Assembly: GCF_050624435.1 (NCBI RefSeq)
Contig: NC_134540.1
Coordinates: 106,483,739 to 106,547,738, forward strand
Length of the DNA stretch: 64,000 nucleotides
Origin: Tenrec ecaudatus
Lineage: Eukaryota > Chordata > Mammalia > Afrosoricida > Tenrecidae
Direction of reading: 5' to 3'
In this document: positions 34,301 through 47,500 of the stretch, piece by piece
Layout of the letters: each line of letters begins with the position of its first letter
Numbering within the stretch: the first letter of the stretch is position 1
Notes under the pieces: generated by a model
The model's input: the letters and a program-made list of their open reading frames with translations, nothing else
Told to the model about the DNA's origin: nothing
Databases searched by the model: none
Translations under genes and position numbers: made by a program

Positions 34301-37300
34301 ACAGGGCAGGCTGCAGATGCTGGGTGAGACAGAAGCTTCTAGAAAGAGATCCAGGCTCCAAGCTTGGAGGACAAATGGAGGGTCATGCTGGGAGAGGAGA
34401 CGCGCCCTGCCTCAGTGCTGATTCGGAAGTGCCTTTGTGACATCTGAGCGTGTGGCCTGAGGGGGACGCTCACAGTGTGAGCCGGAGCTCAGGACCGGGC
34501 ATCGCTCTCGGCCAATGCTCACTCAGCGCCTCCAAAGGCGAGGAAGCACATGGGTGGGTGGCTGGTCAACGGAAGCACTAGCTGGCATTTAAAATCTCGA
34601 GAACCCGCTGGCGTCTCCTGCACACTTCATAAAAATTCTTAAAAACCAACCACCACCACCACAATGAAAAAACTCAAAACCCAACTCGCTTTTCCAAAGT
34701 GCTGCCTGTGGTGCTCAGCGGGCCTCTCCATTTGGATTGCTCTTGCTCGCAGAGCGCCCTGCTGGAACGAAGAGCTAAGACGCCGCCGCGCAGCCGAATG
34801 ACACGTGCTCGTTCACCAGGCCGCGTGAACGACGACGCTCTCGCTGGGCGTGGCTTTTCGGGGGCTCTGTGCTGGGGGACAGAAGAGGCCGATGCAGGAT
34901 GCAGTGTCCGTTCTCAGCGGGAAAGGGCCAGCAGGGGAACTTTGGGCACCAGGACAGATCTGACTTGGGGAAGGGAAGCTGCACGGGGCTCAGACAGTGT
35001 CCCCCAAGGGCTTCCTTCTTTAGAGGAAGCGAAGGCAGATGGTCAGCCTCCCAATCCCCAAAGGCAGCCATATGACCTAAGAAAAGGGAATTCTAAGAAA
35101 AGGTGAAAACCTAAAATGGGTTGGGGGGGAGGGGAGTAGGAACAATGGGGGAACCGATTACAAGGATCTACATGTGACCTCCTCCCTGAGGGATGGACAA
35201 CAGAAAAGTAGGTGAAGGGAGACGCCAGACAGTGCAAGATATGACAAAATTATAACATAAATGATCAAGGGTTCATGAGGGACGGGAAAATGAGCTGCCA
35301 GGGGCTTACATGGAGAGCAAATGTTTTGAGAATGATGAAGGCAATGAATGTACAAATGTGTTTTACACAATTGATGTATGTATGGATTGTGATAAGAGTT
35401 GTATGAGCCCCTAATAAAATGAATTTAAAAAAATGACATCAACCCTCCCCCCAAATTAGAAACAAGTAAACATGGGGAAAGACGCTTCTAATGAGAAAAA
35501 TGGCGTCCCTGGATGGTGTGAGCCCTTAATGTGCTCTGCTAGCTGAAAGGTTAGCAGTTCAAGTCCACTCACAGGTGCCTCAGAAGAAAGGCCTGGTGAT
35601 CTACTTCTAACCAGAGCAGAGTTCTGCACGATCACCTGCCATCAGAACTGACCCCAGGGCAGCTGGTTAATGAGGGCGTGTGGCAGTCATTACAGCGCCA
35701 TGTGCTCTCTGAGTGTCTTCTCTGTGGTAGGTGCTCAGCTAAAACCACATGGATGGATGGACAGGGGGACAAACTTTAGGGGCATCATTAGCTTAAAGAG
35801 ACGCTCTGGCCAGTTGTGATATGGGAAGGCTGCTTTAAAATATGAAGAGACATATTTTGTATTTAAAAGATAAACTCTGTTAATTTCATTTCCTATAATA
35901 ATTCTCAAACATTGTTTTGTTTTTTTTTTAGTTTTAGATATAAGGGGCAGATTTTTTAAAATAGCGCTGAACATTGGCTTCATAGGTACTGGTTCTTTGG
36001 GATAGCCTTTTGCTAATTTATATTATTACAAATATTGTTGGAGAGTAGAAGATACACCGGCCCTTCATGCTGATTTAGTCTGTGTCCTCAGCGTGGTCGT
36101 CAGTCGGAACCGGCTCAACAACGCCTGGCGAAAACACTGGAAGAATTTACCAGGAGTCTTTGCTATCTTTGAATTAACTATTGTGGAATTAACAAAGACG
36201 AGAATGGCCAGGCAAGCAAACAATGTTTTTTCTAACATAGTTACAATAAAAAAAGTCTGAACAATGTTTTCATGGAGAACACCTGTGTGTTTTCATGACA
36301 ACACAAGAGCACACGAAGTTAAAACGCACCGGCGTGACTTCCCCCAAAGGGAATGGATTGGCCTCTAGGGGGGCAAACACAAGCTTGAAAAAGTCTAGAT
36401 GGAAGGCTGACCACCCGGCCACCCCTGCCCACTTCCCAAGAGCAGACCCTCCAGTCAGGTGGCGGTGTGCCGGGAATGACCGTCACCCACGGTGCCAGCG
36501 CCACCCACTTCCACGCCAGCTCACCTTCATGCCCTGAATGGTCTTCAGCATGACGTCACCGATTCTTTGGTAATCGCCTCGCATGTGGGCGTTGGAGCGG
36601 CCTTCCCTGAGAACAAAGACAGGCGTTGGAAAAGCAAAGCTTCAGCAGTGACAATGTGACCTACAGGAAAATCCTTAGCCCCAGCCTGCCCAGTATCAGT
36701 ACTTATTTCTTCCTTTCCAGCTGCCCGTGCTGGAACGCCGCCTGTCCCCCTCTGAATGTCACAGAAGGTGAGCCCTGCCTGGGAACGCACCCATTTGGGC
36801 ATCCCTAATTCTTCACGCAGAGTTCCACTATGTTTGGAAGGAGATGCTCATGCTCACTTGGCCTCGTCTTCCATGTGGACCCCTGTCCACATTCGGGTGA
36901 TTCCAGCCTCCTCCTACAGCAGCGCAATCTCCTGCTGTAAGTGGCTCCTGACACCAAGAGTCCTGGAGAGAGTTCCTGCCAGAGCCCTCTGAGGACGCAA
37001 GAAGGCGCCCGGCCTGCCAATCAAGGCTTCTGCCTCAAGAGTCCTCAGTCTGAAGCAGAGAGCTGTCTGGGGAGCCCTCAAGAAGAGAGAAATATAGAGA
37101 AGGCTGCTGTCTGGAGGAGATGGACAAGGAAGCAGGGCAGGCGAGTAGTCTCTCTCGGGTACAGGGAGGGACGTGGAGACGCCGTCAACATCTTCAGTGA
37201 GATAGATGGGCCCTGGCAAGCATGTGCCCGGGGCCGTGTTTGTAGACCTGGAGTCCACGGTCATGGATGAAGTTCACACCGGGACCAACCGCCAGCTTGT

Positions 37301-38512
37301 CTGCCCTGCACTGCTCATCGCTGGCAAGCAGGAGGCTGCCAACAACTATGCCCGTGGAGGTCACTGACCTCATCCTGGGCAGAATCCGCAGGCAGGCTGG
37401 CCAGTGTAAAGGCCTCCTGGACTGCTTGACTGTCCACAACTTCCCTGGGGGCACCGGTTCCGGGTTCACATCCCTGCAGAGGGAACGCCTCTCTGTTGAT
37501 TATGGCAAGAAGTCCAAGCCGGAGTTGTCCATTTCCCCCAGACCCCAGGTGTTCAGAGCTGTAGCTGAGCCCTACAACTCCATCCTCACCACCCACCCCA
37601 CCCTGGAGCACTCGGATTGTGCCTTCAGGGCAGAAAATGCGCCATCTAAGACATCTGTCGCAGAAACCTCGACACTGCGACTTATACCAGCCCAACCTAT
37701 ACCAACCTTAACCGCCTATTAGCCAGATTGTGTCCTCCATCATTGCTTCCTTCCAGTTTGATGGTGCCCTTCATACAGATCTGACAGAATTCCAGACCAG
37801 CCAGGTGCCCTACCCCTGCACCCACTTCCCTCTGGCCTCATATGCCGTTGCCAACTGTGCTGAGAAAGCTTACCAGCATTCGGTACCCATGCATATGCTT
37901 TGAGCCAGCTAACCAGACAGTGACACGGGACCCGCGCCACGGTGATTACATGGCGCGCTGCTTGTCTGCCATGGTGGTGGGGTTCCCCAAGACGTCAATG
38001 CTGCCACCGCCACCAAGACCAGGCGCAGCATCCAGTTTGGGACTGGTGCCCCACTGGCCTCAAGGTTGGCATCAATTACCAGCCTCCCACCGGGGTCCCC
38101 GGTGGAGAGCTGGCCAAGGCGCAGCGAGCTGTGTGCATCTGAGTATGACCGCAGCCTTTGCTGAGGCCTGAGCGCACCTGGACCAAGAGTTTTCCCTGAC
38201 GTACGTATGCCAAGCGTGCCTCTGTTCACTGCTACATGGGTGCGGGCATGGCAGAGGGAGAGTTCTCACAGTTCTCTCTCTTTAGACACTGTAAAAGGAA
38301 ACGCTGTTTATTGACAGTGGTGAGGGCATGGAGCCTCCAGAAGGCCTGTGAGGAGGTTGGAGCAGGTGGTGCAAACGGAGAGGATGGGGTGAAGCGTATT
38401 CACCTGTCTGCTTGCTTTGCCCACTCCATTGTCTTGGGAATTTTATATCTGTTGACCTGTGACCCTAACTGTCAATAAAAGTTTCCTTTTCAATGCCACC
38501 CTTTCTACCCGA

Positions 38513-38562
<50 letters not shown>

Positions 38563-41500
38563 TTACAGTCATGAAAATTCACAGGGACAGTTCTACTCTG
38601 TCCTACAGGGTTTCTATGCGTCAGTATTGACTCGAGGACAGTTGAGTTTAGTTTTGTATAGTTAGACATACAATAAGGCATATAGCAAGTGCGATTTAGA
38701 ATACGTCCAAGACATATCCAAACAACTTGTGGTATTGGTTTATTGGGCTTGCCTCGTGGGGCAGGTGGTTCAATCGGCACATCATAGCCGACAGAGATGG
38801 TGTTCTACACCCTAGTTCAGTGAGTAGGGTGAGTAGCGTCTGGGGTCATAAGAACTTGGAAGTGGACACTTAAGATGTCACACTATTGGACTCTTCCTGC
38901 CTAGAGCAAAGGAGATTGAAGGAAATCAGAGACTCGGGGGAGTCTCAATGGTCCACATGATTAGCTTGAGACCAGAAGAACTCAGATGGTGCCCGCTACC
39001 ACCACTGACCTCCTGAGCAAGGGTCACCAAGGATGATTCTGGTGAGAATATGAGGAAAATGTAGGCTCAAACACATAAAAAAGACCAAGCCCACTAGAGC
39101 AATAGAATCTGGAAGAACCCCTGGGCACCCTTCTAACTACTGCCCAAAGATACCCTTTTTACCTGGAGTTGGGGCCAGGTTTTGCTGGCCCTTGGGGGCT
39201 GTGTTCTCTTGTCTTTACAGTCTCAGAAACCCCTCAGAACAAGTCTACACTGCCCTATAGGGTCCGCGTGAGTTGGAATTGACTCTGGCAGCGGGTCGTG
39301 TGTGAAGTATATGGTCAACATGGTCATACACCCGAAACAACAGGCAGAAAGGCCTGGTGAGCGCCTTCTCAGAGATCCAACCCTAGGGAACAAAGTTCTC
39401 CCGACAGGCGGGCTGGAAGAGTCAGTCCGACAGCAACTGTGGTTTTGCATGAGACTGGGTTTAGCTGGGAACTGACTGCGCACTGGGGGCCCAAAAGGGA
39501 ATACGGTAACCGAAAGCCATGTCACTTAGAGTTGCCCATCCCCGTGCCTCACCCACACACCACACACTACCCTGTCGGCCCCGCACAGGGCTGGAAAGTA
39601 CTGCTTCTCTCCCTCCTCTGGCTTTGCAGGTGAGACCTTGTAGATCTTCACATCAAAGCCAGGCCCAGCTGCTCGCTGTGCCAGGGCACCCTGCTGGAGT
39701 AGGGACGCTCTCCAGTTTCCACGATGAACTAGCATCTTCTCCCCCCTCGCAGACCACAACCCCAGCCAGGAGAGAGAATCTGGGCCAGCTGCTGGACGCT
39801 GCGCTGGGAGGAGATGGCCGAGTGCTGGGGGAGAAGCCAAGCTCCATTTACTGCATGTCTTTTCTTCTTGTGCCAAGTATTTATTAAAGGGAAGCCAATC
39901 TACTGATGTGCAAGCCCGTCTCCAGCGGCATGCTTCCTCCATCTGCTGGCTGCCAGGCCAGATCTGTTTCTCTGAGGCTTCAGCATCGTCTTGAAGGAGC
40001 CCCCGTGGCACAGTGGCTGCGACTCGGCCACTAACTGCAAGGTTGGTGGTTCGAATCCACCAGGGGCCCCGTGGGAGAGAGGCTACCTAAAGATGACCGC
40101 GTTGGCATCCGATAGGAGAAACCCTACCCTGTCCTGAAAGGTTTCCTCGCAGTGGTATCGACTCGGTGACAACCTTGAGCCATCTTCCTGAGCATCATAC
40201 TTTGCTTCTAGAAAGGGATCTGGGTCGCGACCACCGGTCCCTCGGCAGCGAGGTGCAGGGTGAGAGTGCGGCGTGATGGGGTACCAACTCTTCGGCTACC
40301 CTCTACTTCCCCTGCCCACCTGGGGTGGCACAGTAAGTCCCAGGGGAACCTGCCTCCTAACATGCGACACACAAGAGGGTTGCAACCAAGTGCCCGGAAA
40401 CTGGAGTGAAAAGATCATGGAATTGGGCCATGGAGTCAAAGTCCCCAGGACCAGGGCCACCCGCACAGCACCGCGGCCTCACGCAGAAATGTCTTCACGT
40501 TTCCCGGCCCCACAGGCGCGCGCCTCCACGTCTCAGATCTAGAGTGGCTGCCTTATTGTACACATTTCAAAGGTCATCTTGGTATAAAGAACATGAGAAA
40601 AATGATCCGATGTCATCCGCAGCATCCTGCAGATGGGCCCCCCACAAGAAAAGGGTCCTTGTTGGGCTGGCTGGCCACACAGTGGCCGTTTGTTTAAGTG
40701 CTACCCGGCCACAAAGATGAAAATGTTCCAGACAATTTCACGTGGGAAAGCCACGCAGTCACGAAGGACCCAGACCCGACCCTGCCCTCCCGGCCCCCGA
40801 GTTAATTTACTCCCAGGAGCGAAACACACATGACCTCGGCAAAGAGCTGAACACACGCATGCACTCACACACTCTGATTCTCAGGTCTTTTCAGCAGCTC
40901 CAGTGCGTGATTCCCCACAATGTGAATCAGGAGCAGCTCCGAAGGGGATGAGGAAAGAGACCATGTCCACCGCTGTTTCTTAGTTCGGGGGGGTGGGGCA
41001 CTGATGGGAGGCAGGCCCTGTGGCCGAGCCATGCCCGTCAGAGCCCTTGCCCCTGTGAGTTTGGGCTCAGTGGGCAAAGCTCCCCAGCCTCTTGGCAGGA
41101 GAGAGGCGGCTGTCTGCTCCGGTCAAGATGTGCAGTCTTGGAAGCCCTAAGCAGGGTGGCAGTAAGTTGGCATGGATTTGGTGGCAGTGGGTAACAGGCG
41201 ACACATGGTTCTTCCATGAGTCACTGGGTAGAGACTAGTATTAGACGCCTTTTGGCTAGCTTCTCTGGCAGCGGGCAGGTAACTCACACTTCCTGTTCAG
41301 CTTCACTGGCTCGGCCACCCAGTCAACGCAGACTCACAGCGACCCCCCATGGGTTGCTAAACCCAGCCTTGCTCCCTCGGAGCTGCAGGTGGATGCGAAC
41401 TGCTGACCGTGTGCACTGCAACCCAACTCGTAACCACTGCACCACCAGGGCTCCTTCAAGCCACGTGAGTGTACGTCAATTACATGATTAGGCTGCCTGG

Positions 41501-44500
41501 TGGATGACTTCTCTCCTAAAGTTTAATAACAGGCCCGGTTTAAAAGGAGGGCCGTAAGGGAAGGTCAGACAGCACCCTGGTGACGGCCAAAGTCACAGGT
41601 TAAAATGCAGCAGAAGAGAAAGCCAGCTCTCAGGCCACAGCGACCTGGAGAGCAAATGCTCTCAGCAAACACTCGCCCACAGTTCAGGCAACTGGAAAAA
41701 AGTCACCTTCAGTTTTCTAAGGACAGCAGCTTGCTGCTCTCAAAGCTCAGGATCCTTTGTAGGCAGGAATCAGCCGGAAAACCCAAGGGGGAAAAATGAG
41801 TTGCTGACTAAGCTTGAGAACATGTGATTTCTTTCATTCATGCTTTCAAAGGGAGCAATCAGCCACCGCCACCGTCCCTGTAACCCTGGCTGGACAATGG
41901 GGAGCCTTGGCAGGGCAGCGGAGAATGAATGGCAAGGTCACCGTGTCCTTGAAGGAGCTTTCATGCCTTCAAGATCCTTGCAACCCGGAGACAACAGGAG
42001 AGGCTCCCTGGTGCCTCTTAAAGCACAGCTTGTGCTAAGTGGCCTTCCAACGTCCACTCTGAATTCCACCAACATGTTTTCCTGAGAAGACCACACTGCC
42101 TTGTCTTGGCTCTAATGTATTCCGCTGCTCTGTGTCCTAAAGGGTTGGCTTTGAAGACTTTTTGTACTGGCTTTGTCTTTTAAACCAGTGCCAACCTTTC
42201 TCAAGCAGAAGCTTTAGCACAAGAGAAGCAGAGCGGAACAGGCCAGGAGCAGAGGGCTCAAAGCACCAGCTTCTTGCTTACTGCAAACAATGACTTCAAA
42301 GATCCCTGGGCTCTCAGAAAATGGACGGTGAAGGGCGCCGCGGCAGGGGTGCTGTGTCCCGGTGCATGTCTGGAACAGTGCTGCCCACCAGGGCTTCCAT
42401 ACATAGCTAAGAGCATCTTAATAGGACTTCAAGGCCCCCTCCTCTGGTACACCAGGCACTCACTCACTGCCAAGGAGCTGATGCCTACTCACAGTAACCA
42501 GATGGGACAGGGTAGAACTGGCCCTGTGGGTTTCCGGGGCTGGAAACTCTTTATGAGAGTAGAACCATGGACCTTGCAGTTAACGCGCCTATTGACAACC
42601 CACTCTGCCACGGGAGCTCTCACGATCCAGTGGGGTTATTTTCCAACATGTCTACTGGATGCACGGAAGAGCTCCCAGAGAAGGGGACAGTTTTTGTTGC
42701 AGGCATGTTTTATGGACAACTTCTACTGCTTTAGGTTTATGTCATTGACTCTTGTCTCTTCCATTTGAGTAATCTAGTGAGTTTTTTTTAATATATAAAT
42801 CATTTTATTGGGGCTCTTAAAGCTCTTATAATAATCCATACATCAAATGTATCGAGCACATTTGCACATATACTGCCATCATCACTTTCAAAACATTTTC
42901 TTTCTCCTTGAACCCTTGGTATCAGCTCCTTTTTTTTCCCTTTCTCCCCTCCCCTCCTCATGAACCTTTGATAAATGTCGGATTTTTATTATTTTTTTAT
43001 CTTACACCATTCGCTGCCTCCCTTCACCCATGTTTCTGCTGTTTGCCCCCCTCTTGGTGGGAGGGAGGAGAGCATAATATGTCAGTCATTGGGATCAGCT
43101 CCCCCTTTCTCCCCCTTCTCCTTTTCTGGTGAGTTTTTGTCATTGTATCTTTTAGATCTAAAATTTCCACCTGGTTCTGTATTGAGACTTTGCCCATGAT
43201 TCTAAGAGAGTTCACTCATTTCTCTGAGCCTTTATTATGGCTGCTCTTTCAATATCTGTTTGAGAAGCCCAATGTCTGCATCATCTCTGCCTGAGCATCC
43301 TCGGATGGCCCCTTCATGTGCCACGAGCTGGTCCTGGTGTTCTGTTGTACGGAATAATTATGGATCGGATTCTGGGCACTGGGAGCATCAGATGACTGAG
43401 CGGAGTGTGAGTTTTCTTTTTCTCTAGCAGACAACAGAGTTGATTTGGTTCAGGTTGCCATGTTCCAACCAGTTTTGGGTTGTTGTGTTACGTGAAGATT
43501 AATTTCCAAAATCCACTGCAGATGGGCCAAGGGCTAGGAAAATGGGGACGCATAATCCCGAGCAGGTTCTCGTCAAATTTAATATTGTGGCCGAAATGGC
43601 AAGTAAAACAAATAAAACATTTTATGATCGTTTCAGTAAAAGTTTCTGGAGCATGTTTCCACTCAATAATTTATATGCGTTGTTTGGCGACGTTAGGGCT
43701 CTGCCTGCTTCCTCGCTGGGCTGCTTCTCCTTCTCCTTCCATCCCGCCCAGTCCTGCCTTCTCAACTCAGTCCTGGGGCAAACGCTGCCTTTTGCTCTCC
43801 TTTTAGGGGCCTCTTCTGAGAAGGTCACTCCTGGGTGTGACGACCTTCACCGCCACCCACTGCCATGGAGGCAATTCGGCGTCCCAGTGATCCTAAAGGA
43901 CAGAGTGGGACGGCTTGCTGGGCTTTCTGAGACTGGCAGATGATTGCCTCATTTTGCTCCCATGGAGTCACCGTTGGGCTTGAACTGCCAACCTTGTCTT
44001 TGGCAGATCGTATGGTATCAGAAGATCAACCTTTGGGATCTAGGCTATGAATTCTGCGCACGGAGACGGAATCGCTTTCTTCACATTTTAAAAAGAGCCA
44101 GGGGAGCTTTGTTCCTGCTTCAAACAGCGAGTTGGTAATGACCCATCTCGCAGGTGGCAGGTGACACCCAGTCACTTCTCCGCACAGCCGAGTTCGCAGT
44201 GTATCCGAACAGATGAGCTTTCTGTGTCGCATGTGCTCCTACCTGTGTTCCACAGCAAGGCCTTGCGATGAGGCAGCCCGGCCTCACTCCCGGCTGGGTC
44301 GGGCAGACCTGACACTGTCGGAGCCTGCCTGCCTTCCACGGCCACCCACACTGGCCCTGTCTTTGCGCCGACACGCCAGGACACAGCTGCTCACTTTGTA
44401 GACCCATCTGCTGTTTGGCCAAAGGACGATCCCAGGGGTGGGGGGTTCAGTCCCAGGTCCAGAGGTCTCCTACCTGACTATGAAATTGGGTCCTTTGTTC

Positions 44501-47500
44501 TTTATGGTGATGTTCTTCATTTTGCTCCCTCTCTGTCCAGGACCTTCTCCTGTGACCCCCCTCAGAGCCATCGGTAGGGCAGCAGGCCCCCCTTGGCTCT
44601 GGTCACCTTCGGAAAGCGATGGTCCCTTTGTCAGTTCTCTGGACTGATTGTGCCTCGAGGGTTTTATTTCTACACTCTTTTTTACTCCGAGGCGGTTATT
44701 TTCAAGTCATGCCAACATGGTATTTGCCAAGGGTACCTTCCCACATGCCCTGTGGGACAGTACAAAATCCCACCCCTCTGAGTCGATTCTCCAGATTTGG
44801 AGAGAGAAGGGCGAGGGAGTAAGGAGAAGACTTACATTCACTGAGCGGGCACAGGGCCGGGGAGTTAAAATGCTGATGGAGACAGGTAAGGCATCCTGTC
44901 TCCACTTTACAACAAAGCAATTAATATTAACCAGTCACAGTGGTAAATGGAGATGGAACTAAGATATGAACTGAGCTCTGATCCCAAAGCCCATTTTCCT
45001 TTCCTTCACAACAAAGCCTAAAACGGACTGTCTCAGGGGTGGGGAACTTTTTTGTTGTTGTTCCTTCCAAGGGTTTTTTGGAAATTAATAACATCATGGG
45101 CTGGGTCATGGAAAACTAACTCCTTAAAAATTAGCCCACTGCATTTGGTCAAACATTTAATTAGCTCACGCTTAATGCGATGGCTGAGATTGTTTCTCTT
45201 TGGTGAAGTGCATGATGCTCCCCAAGCCTGAGGGGGCCCGTGGGCCAGACTTTCCCACCTACACACACAGGTCACATCCCAAGGGTCCGAAGTGCAGGGG
45301 TGGCTCCTTCCACCAAACACCTGGCGGGCACAGGAAAGGAGAGCCACCTCCGTGGCCGCAACACTCCTGTCTGGTGGCCGCTGTGAGTTTTGCTGGGAAT
45401 GGCTGGAACAGTGTAGCAACATTTCAGACAGAGCTGCGAACAAACAGCCAAGAGGGTGATTCTGGAGTTCTTTCGCTCTAAATGCTAGATCCAAACCCGC
45501 TCGAACTAAGGCACGGTGGCAACCAGACTTTGTGTGAAAACCCGTTCTTCCAGTAGCTACCTGTGTGCCTTTTCCCAGGTGATTTAACTTCGAGTGGGTT
45601 ACACATTGTGCTGTGAACCGCAAGGTCAGTGGCTTGAAACCACCTGCTATTCCTTGGGAGAAAGCGGAGGCCGCCTGCTCTGGGAAAGATTTACACAATG
45701 CCAGTTCTCCCTCGCGCTATAGGGCCACTCCGAGTTAGACTCGCCTCCATGGTGGCGAGTTTGAAGCCTCATGTCTGGCCCGTGCGATGGAGACTCTCAC
45801 ACTAAGAACAAGGATCTCATGACAAGACTGGATAGTGTCTGGCAGTCTTACATGCAGGACGCATTTAAATTCCTGTCAGCAAAAACCACCAAACAAAAAC
45901 ATCAAAGCAATCTCAGTTCTACCAAACTCTAATAGACAAAGTAAAAAAAAGTTCTCTTTAGCAGGTAGCACTGGGGAAGCAGCCACGGGCCAGGCAACAG
46001 GGCAACGTGCGCTCGGTTCTACAGAAAGACTGGTCAGCGGCGGTCTCCCACTCCGGGCCACCAAAGGTATGTTCCCACCTTCACTTCTGTTCCTCCAGAG
46101 GCGGACACTATCGCTGCTCAAGAATTTCCCAGACATGACAGAAGCCAAAAACACTGACGTGAAATCACATTCTTTTAATGACAGTCCCCAAAGTTGCCCA
46201 AGCCCTCACGTCACCGAACCAAAGAGCAAACTCACTGGCATCGAGCCGACTCCGACTCTGAGTGGCCCAGCTCGGGGTTTCTGAGGCACCATCATCGGAG
46301 CACACAGACTCGTCCTTCTCGCAGGAGGCGGCTAGTGGGTTTGAACAGCTGCCCTGGCGGCCAGTAGTCTGCCAGTGCCAGCAGGTCTCCTCCGATATCA
46401 CCTACCAATCTAAGGAAGAGAGAGCTACCTGTTTACATTTAAGGAACGTAATGTCAAACTAGCCCGCGCGGCTTTACCTTGCCGTTACTCCAGAAGCCAG
46501 CGCATGGGGTTGTCAATCTAAACGCCTTGGAAGAAATGCACAGGACAGAGGCAGAAGAGGCCAAGCCAGAGAATCACACCAAAAGGCTGAGAGACAGTCG
46601 AGTCAGGTCTAAAGAAGAAGCCTTCCAAAAGCCTAACTCCCACTTCGTGGGTTCCAATCCAGCTCCACCACCATGGGCAGGCGAATCCATCCCCCCAGAG
46701 CTCGGTTCCCTTACCCCCACCAGCCCTGGGAGAGCTGGGTGGGTTTAATGCACTGATTCACGTACCATGCTTTAAGACACTGCTTGACTAGTACAGCGAA
46801 ACCTACTAAAGTGGAACCTCTGTGAGGCAGAAGCTTGTCAGAGAAGAAAAAGCTCTTACTATTTTCCCTTGACTCAGAGTGACAGAAAAGGGCTAAGACT
46901 GCAGCCTGTCAGAGCGGGGAACCCCCTGGAAGACCCAGCAAGGCCGGGCAGATGCGCCTCATGCCGTCTCTCACAGGTGCCAGCGCCTTCCTCCTGCTGG
47001 CAGCACGGGAAGGCTCCGAGGACAAGGGGGAGGGAAGGGCCCATTCCCATGGGATCGCTTCTGATGTCCCTATGCCAAGTCTGGTCGTTTCTGGAGGGCA
47101 AGTGGTTAAGTGCTTGACCACTAAGCAGAAGATTCAGAGGAGCCTCAGAAGAAAGACCAGGTGGCCCGCCTTCGAAAGGTCACACAGCCTTGAGAAGCTT
47201 TAAGGAGCGGATCCACTGGGCACAGGTGGGGTTGCCACGTGCCAGAAGCGACTGGATGGTGCTAGGTCGGGTTTGAGTTTTCCGGGGCCATGCCACTGTA
47301 AAATCTCTTGGTGGATTAGCAAAGCGTCTCATCTGGCCTCTCAGGATGGAGAGCAAACGGCCACACTTTGTAGACCAGGGTCACCACAGGGCCATGGTTG
47401 ACCAGAGGCAATGAGCACCCCCGGACTTCCTAGACGAGGGCACAAAGCACAGAAGGGTGCTCAGAGCCAAGGGAGTGTCCCAGTCGGCAGCGCTGGCCCC

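Larger units (their letters stand above)
32585..36524 (-). other. FARP1: FARP1 intron
   Basis: Holds AfroSINEs at 33.7 and 35.5 kb and an L1 tail at 35.1 kb. 33906-35099 shows nothing recognised. Confidence 0.75.
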
